From: CAYYIS01 sp964470965
GTDB lineage: Bacteria > JAAXHH01 > JABIQT01
DNA: 64,000 bases
Direction of reading: 5' to 3'
Assembly: GCA_964470965.1 (NCBI GenBank)
Contig: CAYYIS010000002.1
Coordinates: 124,001-188,000, forward strand
In this document: one piece after another, positions 8,335 through 16,554 of the stretch
Layout: each line of letters starts with the position of its first letter
How positions within the stretch are numbered: position 1 is the stretch's first letter
Position numbers and translations under genes: made by a program
The notes under the pieces: model-generated
Databases searched by the model: none
The model's input: the letters and a program-made list of their open reading frames with translations, nothing else
Told to the model about the DNA's origin: nothing

Positions 8335-10059
8335 CTACAAACCCATTTTTATACCAAGTTCAAAGAAAGCATTATGCTGATGCGCATTTTTTGAAAAGCC
8401 GAAGTATTTTACCCGCTCATAGCCTATCTGGCCTGTCAGTCGCCGGCCCGATGTCAGATCCCAGCAGAATCCAGGTATGAATCTATAACGCCATTCACCT
8501 GTTGCATGATCAGGATCGGCCCGTAATCTGTTAAGCATTGGTGGGTTTGTGACTTCATCCCCTCGGCGCTCTATGGCGGTGGAAAACATCAGGGCCAACG
8601 AAGGCTTTATGGTACTCTTCAGCCCTATATAACCACCTTGACCGGATGGGCCCAGGTCGTGCCCCAACAACCTCCGTTTGAATGTAAAACCTGAGTAATA
8701 TCTACTGTGGCGGTATGTAATCCGTGTAGTGCGGACATGCTCTGCCTGTATTCCCAACCGACCTTTTTCCAGTAAATTAGGAATAGACATGCCGAACATA
8801 CTCGCCGTGTCGCGTCCCAATTTGTGAGGTAGAAAAGGGAAATTGTCCATCAGGTTTGAGTCTTCCCAGTAGACGTTCGCGTACAGGTGCATGCCCCCTG
8901 CATAGGGCAGTCGGAATCGGACATCCAACTCACTTGCGTTGTTGATGCTACTCCTATTTTTGTCTGTACCCAAACGGAAGAAAAAATCGGTAATTAAGTA
9001 TTTAAAACCGGCGTCTGAAGATCCTTTTCCACCGAACAGCATCCAACGATGTAAACCGATTTCCAACCATGGTGTAGGCGTTGTATTCAGAGATAGGCCA
9101 AACAGGCCGGGATTAGGAAAGTCCGATCGGTCTTTATCCAGCCTGGCCAGGAAGACAGTAGATTTAATCGGACCAAGATGTTTTAACAGCCAGGGTAAAC
9201 GGTAAGGATTCAGGTTAGACAGGTTTACAAAATCAAAGGGTTCGGTGTTGTTATTTAAACCCATCGAGCCGGAAAAACCGGGGCCCCAGGCCAAGTTGTC
9301 TCGCCCTGCCTGCATTTCAATCCCCTTTAGACGCATCTTAAAATACAGGTTTCGCAACGTGACCTGACCGGCATTGTGGGTCCGGTCGCTCTGCTGCCAT
9401 CGCACCTGGGCTGATAGCAGTGCGAATGATGAAAGTCGGAAATCAAAAGCGCCCTCGACGAAGAGGTTGTAGCCCGGATCGAACGAGCGTCCTTCCCGAT
9501 TACTCAGAAAGGGTACCAGCTGCGCATTGGTTTGGGGAATCAATCTTACCGGTTGCCTCAACCAGAAATAACCGAAATCCCATGATCGGAATCGTAGTGG
9601 GCCGACCCTGTTTCGCCACACCGTCGATTTTCTGTAACGTTTATCCAGACGACCGAGATATTCCCGCCACCATTCGTAATGTGGGGTTCGGTCTGAAAGT
9701 TTAGTATGGGCCTGTGAAATCAAACCGGCGACTTGTGAGATGGCCAAGGGTTTGTTACTACTAAAAAAGGTGCCGAGCAAACCTGCATCGGCTAATGTTT
9801 GAAGCTCCTGATAGACACTGTCCGTCAAGGGCATATTCGCAGAAATCGTTGTCGTATTTTCGCCGCTGGAATCTTCTTCTGCAGGCACTGCGGCCATGGA
9901 CCACGCAGGCAAAGACCAGGATGCAAGCAGCATGATGAAAAAACAAAACTTGCCGGATGTTCGCTTAGTCGCCGCTTTTCTCAATGTTGCAGATGTACGA
10001 CAATGCCTGAAACGCGAAATGCCTCCGTTACGCCACAAATCCGTAGACATCTTTAACAT
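8335..10059 (-). CDS. Capsule-assembly Wzi-family outer-membrane protein
   Basis: About 574 residues from the ATG at 10059; a TTG at 10104 is an alternative start. A hydrophobic signal stretch 'FCFFIMLLASWSLPAWSMA' is followed by a helical segment and then a long beta-rich region with alternating aromatic residues and the 'AGRDNLAWGPGF' motif typical of Wzi/Caps_assemb_Wzi proteins. The last residues resemble a beta-barrel terminus. Wzi proteins are outer-membrane barrels that anchor capsular polysaccharide. The n-region before the hydrophobic core is unusually long, so a later start is possible. It is convergent with the DegT aminotransferase, with only four bases between stops. Confidence 0.8.
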   Translation of the reverse strand: MLKMSTDLWRNGGISRFRHCRTSATLRKAATKRTSGKFCFFIMLLASWSLPAWSMAAVPAEEDSSGENTTTISANMPLTDSVYQELQTLADAGLLGTFFSSNKPLAISQVAGLISQAHTKLSDRTPHYEWWREYLGRLDKRYRKSTVWRNRVGPLRFRSWDFGYFWLRQPVRLIPQTNAQLVPFLSNREGRSFDPGYNLFVEGAFDFRLSSFALLSAQVRWQQSDRTHNAGQVTLRNLYFKMRLKGIEMQAGRDNLAWGPGFSGSMGLNNNTEPFDFVNLSNLNPYRLPWLLKHLGPIKSTVFLARLDKDRSDFPNPGLFGLSLNTTPTPWLEIGLHRWMLFGGKGSSDAGFKYLITDFFFRLGTDKNRSSINNASELDVRFRLPYAGGMHLYANVYWEDSNLMDNFPFLPHKLGRDTASMFGMSIPNLLEKGRLGIQAEHVRTTRITYRHSRYYSGFTFKRRLLGHDLGPSGQGGYIGLKSTIKPSLALMFSTAIERRGDEVTNPPMLNRLRADPDHATGEWRYRFIPGFCWDLTSGRRLTGQIGYERVKYFGFSKNAHQHNAFFELGIKMGL

Positions 10060-10885
10060 ATTGCACCGCTTCTCAATGTTCCCCCACGCGCGATCCAGCC
10101 GCAACTGTACCGGGATTTACAGACATGCCTAAATAGCTTCCCGGCCATCTGTTGATACCTATGCACTGATTTGTACATGACGCTCTTCATGTTCAAAATC
10201 CACACTGTTTCAGTTATATCACTCTGAGAGGGTTATCGAAGACAGTGACATACAAACGAACAAACCATAGGGGACGATTTCCATTGGAATGGCTGGGCGT
10301 AGGCCTCTGGCTTTCATCGCTCGCTTCTGCAAAAGGGACCCGATTTTGTACCCCAGAGAGGCAGGCACTCCCCAGACTCCACAAGTCCACGGTAGTTTGC
10401 GTGTCCGGAAATCTCTGAATGCTATGGAATCTCTGGCTCCGCATCGATTCATGTACCGGTTGGTGGCATGGATATAAACGGATGTATAGAATAAAGGAAG
10501 ATAGGGCACCCCGATATTGTCCCATTTTTACACCGTTTAGACAGCAACCGATTTTCCTGCCATCAGTTTAAGGCACCCGAAATCTGAAAATGGGGAATCG
10601 TACTCTGGCTAGAATGGGAAGAAGATCGCGCAACCGGAAGGCTGACAGTTTTTGGGTGAAATAATATCTCAAAAAAATCTGGATCTCTTGTACCGTAAAA
10701 GAAATATCCGTTTTATAGGAGTTGCCTCACCGTGAGGCGTATGATACCGCAACGGTGCCCCATGTGCGGCACATAGGCACGGGTTATCGTGTGGAGGTTC
10801 TTAGTCCTATCGAAAAGTTTGAGAAAAGCCTCGCGGGACAAAGCCTGAAAAACACCCGGTACCGGCTGCATGCACCATGGCGCCA
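10060..10885. other. Intergenic stretch of about 0.8 kb, mostly unexplained
   Basis: No frame here looks like a conserved protein. A short hairpin GCCTCAC/GTGAGGC lies near 10727-10741, downstream of nadA on the minus strand, without a T-tract. A motif at 10329-10352 closely matches one in the leader of the TPR gene at 27271. The stretch could hold a decayed mobile element, but no transposase fragment is recognisable. Confidence 0.4.
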
Positions 10886-12010
10886 CTACTGTTTGATCGC
10901 CAGCATACGGTTCAGGGCCAGCCGGGCGCTATCGGCAATGTCGACTGGAACCGTGATGTGATTGACGACCTCGCCCTCCAGCAGATTCTCCAGTACCCAC
11001 AGCAGATGCGGAGGATCGATCCGGTACATGGTCGTGCAGACGCAAACCGTCGGCTCCAGAGACATAATCAGCTGGTCCGAATGCTGCTTTCCTAACCTGT
11101 TCACCAGATGGATTTCGGTTCCGATGGCCCATTTGGAACCAGAGGGGCTTTCGTTCACCGCCTTGATGATATGTTCGGTCGACCCCACCAAATCCGCCAA
11201 TTCTACAACCTCATGCGAACATTCGGGGTGCACCAGAATTTTGATATCCGGGTGGATTTCACGGATGCGATGCACCTGTTCCGGTGCGAACCGCTGGTGT
11301 ACCGAGCAATGTCCTTTCCACAAAAGGATCCGGCTCTGCTCAATCTGCTCGTCAGATAATCCTCCCATTTCCTTGAACGGATTCCATACCATCATCCGAT
11401 CCATAGGAATACCCATGTCCCTGCCGGTGTTGCGTCCCAAGTGCTCATCCGGAAAAAACAGTGCCCGGCTGCCTCGCTCAAACGCCCACTTCAGCACACC
11501 TTCCGCGTTGGAGGAGGTACAGACCAGGCCGCCGTTACGTCCGCAGAATGCCTTGAGGTTCGCTGCGGAGTTCATATAGGTCACGGGAATGATCGGCTCA
11601 CTGATAACTTCCTGAAGCGATTCCCAGCACTCTTCAACCTGATCGATGTTCGCCATGTCCGCCATGGAACATCCGGCGTTGAGGTCCGGTAGAATTACCA
11701 CCTGGTCCTCGTCACTTAGAATGTCCGCACTCTCGGCCATAAAATGAACGCCGCAGAAAACGATGAACTTCGCTTCTCCATGGCAGGAGGCCTGTTGTGC
11801 CAGCTTGAACGAATCGCCCGTATAATCCGCGTATGCAATGATTTCATCTCGCTGGTAGTGGTGCCCCAAAATTACAAGGTCCGTACCCAGCATGGTCTTG
11901 GCTTCGGTGATCAAAGCGCCACATTCCGAATCGGACAGATGTTGGTATCTTTCCGGTAGAGGCGGTTGAAACATCATCTCCGGCGGGGGAGGCGTTGCTA
12001 TAACACTCAT
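10886..12010 (-). CDS. nadA: Quinolinate synthase A
   Basis: 374 residues. The enzyme condenses iminoaspartate with dihydroxyacetone phosphate to quinolinate, the precursor of NAD, using a [4Fe-4S] cluster. The three cluster cysteines are visible in 'IVFCGVHFMAE', 'VHPECSHEV' and 'VCVCTTMYR'. Substrate motifs 'ILGHHYQRDEI' and 'HLGRNTG' are present. It is last in a cluster of Fe-S genes and follows xdhC by 26 bases. No nadB or nadC lies nearby. The spacing suggests co-transcription with xdhC. Confidence 0.96.
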   Translation of the reverse strand: MSVIATPPPPEMMFQPPLPERYQHLSDSECGALITEAKTMLGTDLVILGHHYQRDEIIAYADYTGDSFKLAQQASCHGEAKFIVFCGVHFMAESADILSDEDQVVILPDLNAGCSMADMANIDQVEECWESLQEVISEPIIPVTYMNSAANLKAFCGRNGGLVCTSSNAEGVLKWAFERGSRALFFPDEHLGRNTGRDMGIPMDRMMVWNPFKEMGGLSDEQIEQSRILLWKGHCSVHQRFAPEQVHRIREIHPDIKILVHPECSHEVVELADLVGSTEHIIKAVNESPSGSKWAIGTEIHLVNRLGKQHSDQLIMSLEPTVCVCTTMYRIDPPHLLWVLENLLEGEVVNHITVPVDIADSARLALNRMLAIKQ

Positions 12011-12035
12011 TGTATGAATCCATCCTTCCTTACGG

Positions 12036-13142
12036 TTATTCGTCGTTTACCAGTTCTGCAGCTGCTTGGACCACATGTGCCGGCTTACCACCCGATCGCC
12101 GCTCTTGAATCAATTGCGCGACTATGCTCACCGCGATTTCCTCGGGTGTATCGGCCTGTATATCTACCCCTATAGGCGCATGCACTCTATCCAGAAGATG
12201 CCGGGGAATACCTTTCTTCTCCAGCTTCTTCCACATCAGTTCGACCTTCCGTCTGCTGCCGATCATTCCGATGTATCTCGCATTCGTCCAGACCGCCTGC
12301 TCTATTATAGGCTGATCCCACTGGTGCCCCCGTGTGACAGCGATCAGGTAGGCCGACGCATCTATGGCCAATTTATCTACAACTCCTTCAAAATCATCTA
12401 CCACGAGTTCGTCCGCTTCCGGAAACCGCTCTGCATTGGCAAACGCCGGGCGATCGTCTATTACCGAGATGCGGAATCCCACGGTGGCCGCGATACGTGC
12501 GATCGCACGGGAAACGTGTCCGCCACCGAAAATAAACAGTTTGGGATCGGGCGAAACTGCTTCCACAAAGACCCGTGCTTCGTGGTTTCCGTGCTTCAGT
12601 GTAAAAATCTTGAGTACATCGTCATGTGCTATACGGGATATTTCACGTTTCGCCTTTTTATCCAGTGCCGCATTGCCAAGAGTGCCCACCGTATGGCCAT
12701 CCGGTAGGATCAACATCTTATGACCGGCCAGTCCAACATCATTGGAAACCAATGTAGCCAGTAGCGCAGTACCTCTATCTTCCAGCAGCCTGTTGATTTC
12801 TTCGTACACAGGGAGCATGTGACCCTGATAGACAGGCTCTGTGAATATCTCCGCGTTGCCGCCGCAATTCAGACCTTCCTCACCCGCATGTTTTTCGGTC
12901 AGAATAAACCGCTGAAGTGTCGGCACGCCGTTTTCAAGGACCTGCCGGGCCTCTGACCACACATCCGCTTCCAGGCATCCACCACCGACCGTGCCGACAA
13001 ACGAACCGTCCCTCCGCACAAGCATCTTGGCTTTTTTGCTCATGGGCAGAGACCCTTTGCTGGATACAATGGTGGACAGCGCGGCTTTGTCGCCCTGCTC
13101 CAGCACCTTAAGGATTTCCTGAAAAACGTCTTTCATCGTCAT
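12036..13142 (-). CDS. XdhC/CoxI-family protein
   Basis: 368 residues with the N-terminal XdhC/CoxI domain ('SSKGSLPMSKKAKMLV', 'GTVGGGCLEA') and a C-terminal Rossmann-like domain ('LFIFGGGHVSRAIARI'). Known members bind molybdenum cofactor and insert it, sulfurated, into xanthine dehydrogenase or CO dehydrogenase-type enzymes. No molybdenum hydroxylase gene lies in the window. The ATG overlaps the preceding stop by four bases (ATGA). Neighbouring cysteine desulfurase could supply the sulfur for cofactor sulfuration, which is inference. Confidence 0.9.
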   Translation of the reverse strand: MTMKDVFQEILKVLEQGDKAALSTIVSSKGSLPMSKKAKMLVRRDGSFVGTVGGGCLEADVWSEARQVLENGVPTLQRFILTEKHAGEEGLNCGGNAEIFTEPVYQGHMLPVYEEINRLLEDRGTALLATLVSNDVGLAGHKMLILPDGHTVGTLGNAALDKKAKREISRIAHDDVLKIFTLKHGNHEARVFVEAVSPDPKLFIFGGGHVSRAIARIAATVGFRISVIDDRPAFANAERFPEADELVVDDFEGVVDKLAIDASAYLIAVTRGHQWDQPIIEQAVWTNARYIGMIGSRRKVELMWKKLEKKGIPRHLLDRVHAPIGVDIQADTPEEIAVSIVAQLIQERRSGGKPAHVVQAAAELVNDE

Positions 13143-13624
13143 TCACCCTCTGTATGACTCGTCGCATTGTCCAGGCAGAACCGTTCCTCAAATGTTTCAG
13201 TCCGCTGGTTCCATACGAAGGCTTTCATATCATTAACCGAATTTTTTCCGACCGACAGGACCAGATAGAAAGGTTCCGGTACAAACCAGTCGGTCAGAGC
13301 CTCCATACGATCCTTTTCAGAGAAGTAAGCCGGATGATCCGGATGGGAGTGGTAAAAACCTACGACCCGTTTATCAGGATCCTCAATGTCAGTGTAAAAA
13401 AGTTGCTTCATATCTTCTTCATTAAAGATATAAGCAGTACGGGCATCCCGCGGATATTGCTCGGGATCACGGGCGTGGAACTCATTCTGCATGTTACGGC
13501 ACCGGTGCACGATCCACGTTTCAGGATCATCCGTGCCGGTGATATAACCGCAGCATTCGTACGGATATTCACCTACGGCATGCGCTTTGAGGCCTTCCAT
13601 TACCCTGTCTGTATACCGTATCAT
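13139..13624 (-). CDS. JAMM/MPN-domain metallopeptidase
   Basis: 161 residues forming a single Mov34/MPN domain. The zinc motif is HSHPDHPAYFSEKD (H-x-H-P-x6-S-x2-D) and the upstream catalytic glutamate is in 'YPYECCGYI'. Bacterial homologues such as Mec+ release a C-terminal extension from sulfur-carrier proteins (ThiS/CysO-like) or cleave isopeptides. Four-base overlaps with both mrp and xdhC indicate one transcript. Its place between Fe-S assembly and XdhC suggests a role in sulfur transfer, but no carrier protein gene is adjacent. Confidence 0.9.
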   Translation of the reverse strand: MIRYTDRVMEGLKAHAVGEYPYECCGYITGTDDPETWIVHRCRNMQNEFHARDPEQYPRDARTAYIFNEEDMKQLFYTDIEDPDKRVVGFYHSHPDHPAYFSEKDRMEALTDWFVPEPFYLVLSVGKNSVNDMKAFVWNQRTETFEERFCLDNATSHTEGE

Positions 13625-14415
13625 GAGTCTATCTGTATGGCGTTTTGACCCGCGTCTTCCCGTGCTTTCGTGGTTACACTGCCAGCCAGCTGCCCGAAGG
13701 CCCGTGCAAGGTCCGATAGAGGCTCGGAAACAACAACAGGGACCCCTTCATCACCGGCGGCACAGACCTTCGGATCGATTGGAATCTCACCGAGGAACGG
13801 AATGTACAGCTCTTCTGCCACCGCCTTACCGCCTCCATGTCCGAATATTTCCGTCCGTTCTCCGGACTGCGGAGAGATGAAGTAGCTCATATTCTCCACG
13901 ATCCCGAGAATAGGCACTTTCAGTCGTTTGAACATGGTAATGCATTTACGGACATCAGAGAGAGCTACCTGTTGCGGCGTCGTTACGACGACGGCTCCTG
14001 TCAATGGAGCTGCCTGCGCCAGCGTCAGCGAGGCATCACCGGTTCCTGGAGGTAGATCCACGAGCAGATAGTCGAGGCCGCCCCAGTCAACATCATTCAA
14101 AAATTTCTTGATCATCTTACCCACGAGCGGTCCCCTGTATATGACCGCATCCGAGTCACCCGTAATAAATCCCACGGATACCAGGCGGACTCCGTGGCTG
14201 ACGACCGGTTGTATCCGGCCAGCTTCACTCTGTTCCAGCGCTTTGTGAATTCCCATCATCTGCGGAATATTGGGCCCATAAATATCGCCGTCCAGGAGAC
14301 CGACCGAAGCGCCGCTGGCCGCCAGAGTCACCGCCAGGTTCACGCTCACTGTCGATTTACCGACGCCTCCTTTACCGCTTGCCACCGCAATCAGAGCGCA
14401 GGGTTCCTTGCTCAA
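13621..14415 (-). CDS. mrp: Mrp/ApbC-type P-loop ATPase lacking the CxxC motif
   Basis: 264 residues, shorter than typical Mrp (about 350) because the N-terminal MIP18/DUF59 domain is missing. The deviant Walker A is 'SGKGGVGKST' (13-22), with the expected 'VDLPPGTGDA'. At 181-184, where most Mrp/ApbC proteins carry a CxxC pair that bridges a [4Fe-4S] cluster at the dimer interface, the sequence reads SPQS, with both cysteines replaced by serine. Mrp proteins are Fe-S cluster carriers or assembly factors. The end overlaps the JAMM start (ATGA), and the A-type carrier gene lies upstream. Confidence 0.92.
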   Translation of the reverse strand: MSKEPCALIAVASGKGGVGKSTVSVNLAVTLAASGASVGLLDGDIYGPNIPQMMGIHKALEQSEAGRIQPVVSHGVRLVSVGFITGDSDAVIYRGPLVGKMIKKFLNDVDWGGLDYLLVDLPPGTGDASLTLAQAAPLTGAVVVTTPQQVALSDVRKCITMFKRLKVPILGIVENMSYFISPQSGERTEIFGHGGGKAVAEELYIPFLGEIPIDPKVCAAGDEGVPVVVSEPLSDLARAFGQLAGSVTTKAREDAGQNAIQIDS

Positions 14416-14465
14416 ATCGTCTTCTCCGTGTAATTTTTACACTAACTAGTTATCATACAAAAACA

Positions 14466-14494
14466 GGAGAGGTTCGCATCGTGCAAACCTCTCC
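14466..14494 (-). terminator. Terminator after the A-type Fe-S carrier gene
   Basis: GGAGAGGTT (14466-14474) and AACCTCTCC (14486-14494) form a perfect nine-base stem. Read on the minus strand it is followed by a T-rich stretch (TGTTTTTG). It lies between the carrier gene and mrp, so mrp may need its own promoter or read-through. Confidence 0.75.
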
Positions 14495-14507
14495 GTATTT
14501 CAGGCGT

Positions 14508-14831
14508 TTAAACGTGGAATGATTCGCCGCAGCCGCAGGTACCTTTAGCGTTCGGATTATTGATCTTAAACCCAGCGCCCATCAGACCTTCAACGTAGTC
14601 CAGCTCAGCGCCCATCAGGTAAATCGCACTCTTCATGTCGACGAATACCTTCACGCCGTCCTGCTCGATGGTCTGATCCGCTTCGCCGGCTTCCTTGTCG
14701 AACGCCAGACGATACTGGAAGCCGGAGCATCCGCCACCGGCGATCATCATACGCAAACCGTGCTCAGGGTTACCCTGCTCAGTCAACAGAGTTTTGATCT
14801 TATCTGCCGCAGTTTCAGTGACGGTAACCAT
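14508..14831 (-). CDS. erpA: A-type Fe-S cluster carrier (HesB/IscA/ErpA family)
   Basis: 107 residues, the normal length. The three conserved cysteines are in 'GGGCSGFQYRL' and in 'GTCGCGESF' near the C-terminus. These proteins accept Fe-S clusters from a scaffold and hand them to target enzymes, here plausibly NadA. AGGAGG lies eight bases before the ATG. iscS lies upstream and mrp downstream. The exact subtype (ErpA versus IscA) cannot be settled by eye. Confidence 0.93.
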   Translation of the reverse strand: MVTVTETAADKIKTLLTEQGNPEHGLRMMIAGGGCSGFQYRLAFDKEAGEADQTIEQDGVKVFVDMKSAIYLMGAELDYVEGLMGAGFKINNPNAKGTCGCGESFHV

Positions 14832-14906
14832 TAGGTATGCCTCCTATGATAACTAAATATTTAACCGAGGAATTTTATCAGCCTGTTCGGATCAGTAGGC
14901 CTCTTA

Positions 14907-14934
14907 AAGTTACTGAATTATAAAATTTTGTCAA
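14907..14934 (-). promoter_or_regulatory. Possible promoter of the A-type carrier gene
   Basis: On the minus strand TTGACA (14929-14934) is followed, after 16 bases, by TAACTT (14907-14912). The -35 is perfect and the -10 poor. Confidence 0.4.
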
Positions 14935-14998
14935 CCTCTAACACCAGGTGCCGCCAAAAAATCCGCTAGAGTCATTCCGTAGATACAGGCTGTAGAGC

Positions 14999-16132
14999 CT
15001 ACACCTCATGTCTCATTGTGAAATGGGCGGACATGGATCGCAGTTTCCGTGCCTCGGCGGCAACGGTTTCGACCACATAATCCACTTCCTCCTCGGTACT
15101 CCACCTGCCCAGCCCGAACCGGAGGGCTCCCTGGGCGAGTGCCCGGTCTCTGCCCAGCGCCAGCAGCACGTAGGAGGGATCGATGGTCGTCCGCGAGGTA
15201 CATGCTGATCCGGATGATACCGCAATGTCACGCAAGCTCAGTAATAGGGAGCCTCCCTCAATGTACGAAAAGCACATATTAAGATTTCCAGGCAGTCGGT
15301 GCACAGGATGACCATTAAGAATGATATCCTCCACCGCATTCACCAACCCGTCATGTAAACGGATTCTCAACGCTTTCAGACGCTCCCCCTCTTCGGGCAT
15401 CACCTCACCGCTTATCTCACAGGCAAGTCCCAACCCCACGATGCCTGGTAAATTCCTCGGGCGATCCTCTCCCAGTATTGAAGCCATCCTGATACCAGGG
15501 GTACGCCGGCGAACATACAGAGCACCGATTCCCTTGGCACCATACATTTTGTGCGCGGAAAGAGATAGCAGGTCGACACCGATCGTATCGACATGCACCG
15601 GGATCTTGCCCACGGCCTGTACCGCATCCGAATGGAACAGGACACCCCTGTCTCGGGTGATCTTTCCGATATCTTCGAGAGGGTTTATGGTGCCAATCTC
15701 GTTGTTGGCGTATATGAGAGAAACCAGGATGGTCCGCTCCGTGATAGCCTCGGACACCGACTCCGGATCGACCATGCCGTGGCAGTCGACCGGGAGGTAA
15801 GTCACCTCAAATCCTTCCTGCTCCAGCCGTTCACAGCAATCCAGAACGGCCTTGTGCTCGACCTGTGAGGTTATGATGTGATTACCCCGGTCCCTGTTGG
15901 CGTATGCAATCCCTTTTACAGCCAGATTATCAGCTTCGGTAGCGCCGGACGTATAATGGATTTCATCCTTCTGCGCACCGATCAGTCTGGCCACCCGGAC
16001 CTTACTCAAAGCAATTACCTGTTGTGCCTCTGAAGCAGAGCATCCGTCCAGATAGTAGGGTGTGATAGCTTCGAGAATACGCGGATCCACGGGAGTGGTA
16101 GCGTGGTGATCCATGTACACGGGTTTTTTCAT
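14999..16132 (-). CDS. iscS: Cysteine desulfurase
   Basis: 377 residues of the NifS/IscS class. The PLP lysine is in 'LSLSAHKMYGAKG' and the catalytic cysteine in 'SSGSACTSRT'. The N-terminal 'YMDHHATTPVDP' is typical. It removes sulfur from cysteine as an enzyme persulfide for Fe-S cluster assembly and cofactor thiolation. No IscU/NifU scaffold gene is adjacent. It heads the minus-strand run ending at nadA, 168 bases before the A-type carrier gene. Confidence 0.93.
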   Translation of the reverse strand: MKKPVYMDHHATTPVDPRILEAITPYYLDGCSASEAQQVIALSKVRVARLIGAQKDEIHYTSGATEADNLAVKGIAYANRDRGNHIITSQVEHKAVLDCCERLEQEGFEVTYLPVDCHGMVDPESVSEAITERTILVSLIYANNEIGTINPLEDIGKITRDRGVLFHSDAVQAVGKIPVHVDTIGVDLLSLSAHKMYGAKGIGALYVRRRTPGIRMASILGEDRPRNLPGIVGLGLACEISGEVMPEEGERLKALRIRLHDGLVNAVEDIILNGHPVHRLPGNLNMCFSYIEGGSLLLSLRDIAVSSGSACTSRTTIDPSYVLLALGRDRALAQGALRFGLGRWSTEEEVDYVVETVAAEARKLRSMSAHFTMRHEV

Positions 16133-16554
16133 CTATCACATTCCTCCACCAGGTCCATTCCATAACCTGACCGGTTACCACGGAGATCCTATGGATATTC
16201 CGCGGTCAGAATTCTGGAATTTGGCCCTCAAGCATTTACAGACGTCGCCTTGGGCTTTACAGTACTTTGCCCTCTGCAAAATCAAGAGACTCGGGCGGAC
16301 ACTGAACCTATTCAGACAACACCACCCGGCAGTCATCAACCTCTGGGACACCGACAGATTCTAAAGCTTCATAGCGGTTTTCTTGATCTGCTGGCATCAC
16401 GATGCCAGCCTAATGCAATTCTTCGCCCACCGATTTAAGGGGACCTACGTTTAAAATACCGAAACCAGGTCTCCACGTTGGTATTAATTAGGTGGCAGGC
16501 CGACCGGTTACAAGAGAAAATCAACTCTATAATCCACCGCCCACAACAGAGATC
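16133..16554. other. Intergenic stretch with two hairpins
   Basis: The gap between the beta-propeller lipoprotein and iscS (both minus strand) holds no credible gene. It contains a perfect 20-base palindrome at 16390-16409 and a weaker stem AATACC (16455-16460)/GGTATT (16480-16485) that, on the minus strand, is followed by TTTTAAA and may terminate the lipoprotein transcript. The string GAGATCCTATGG occurs near both ends (16183 and 16548). Confidence 0.45.
16390..16409. repeat. Perfect palindrome with nine-base arms
   Basis: GCTGGCATC, a two-base centre and GATGCCAGC. It lies upstream of iscS. It could be an operator or part of a transcript end; there is no T-tract on either side. Confidence 0.5.

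Noticed and set aside
10214..10525. Overlapping ORFs in the 10-kb intergenic gap
   Set aside because: They lack a Shine-Dalgarno, overlap on both strands and show no recognisable family.
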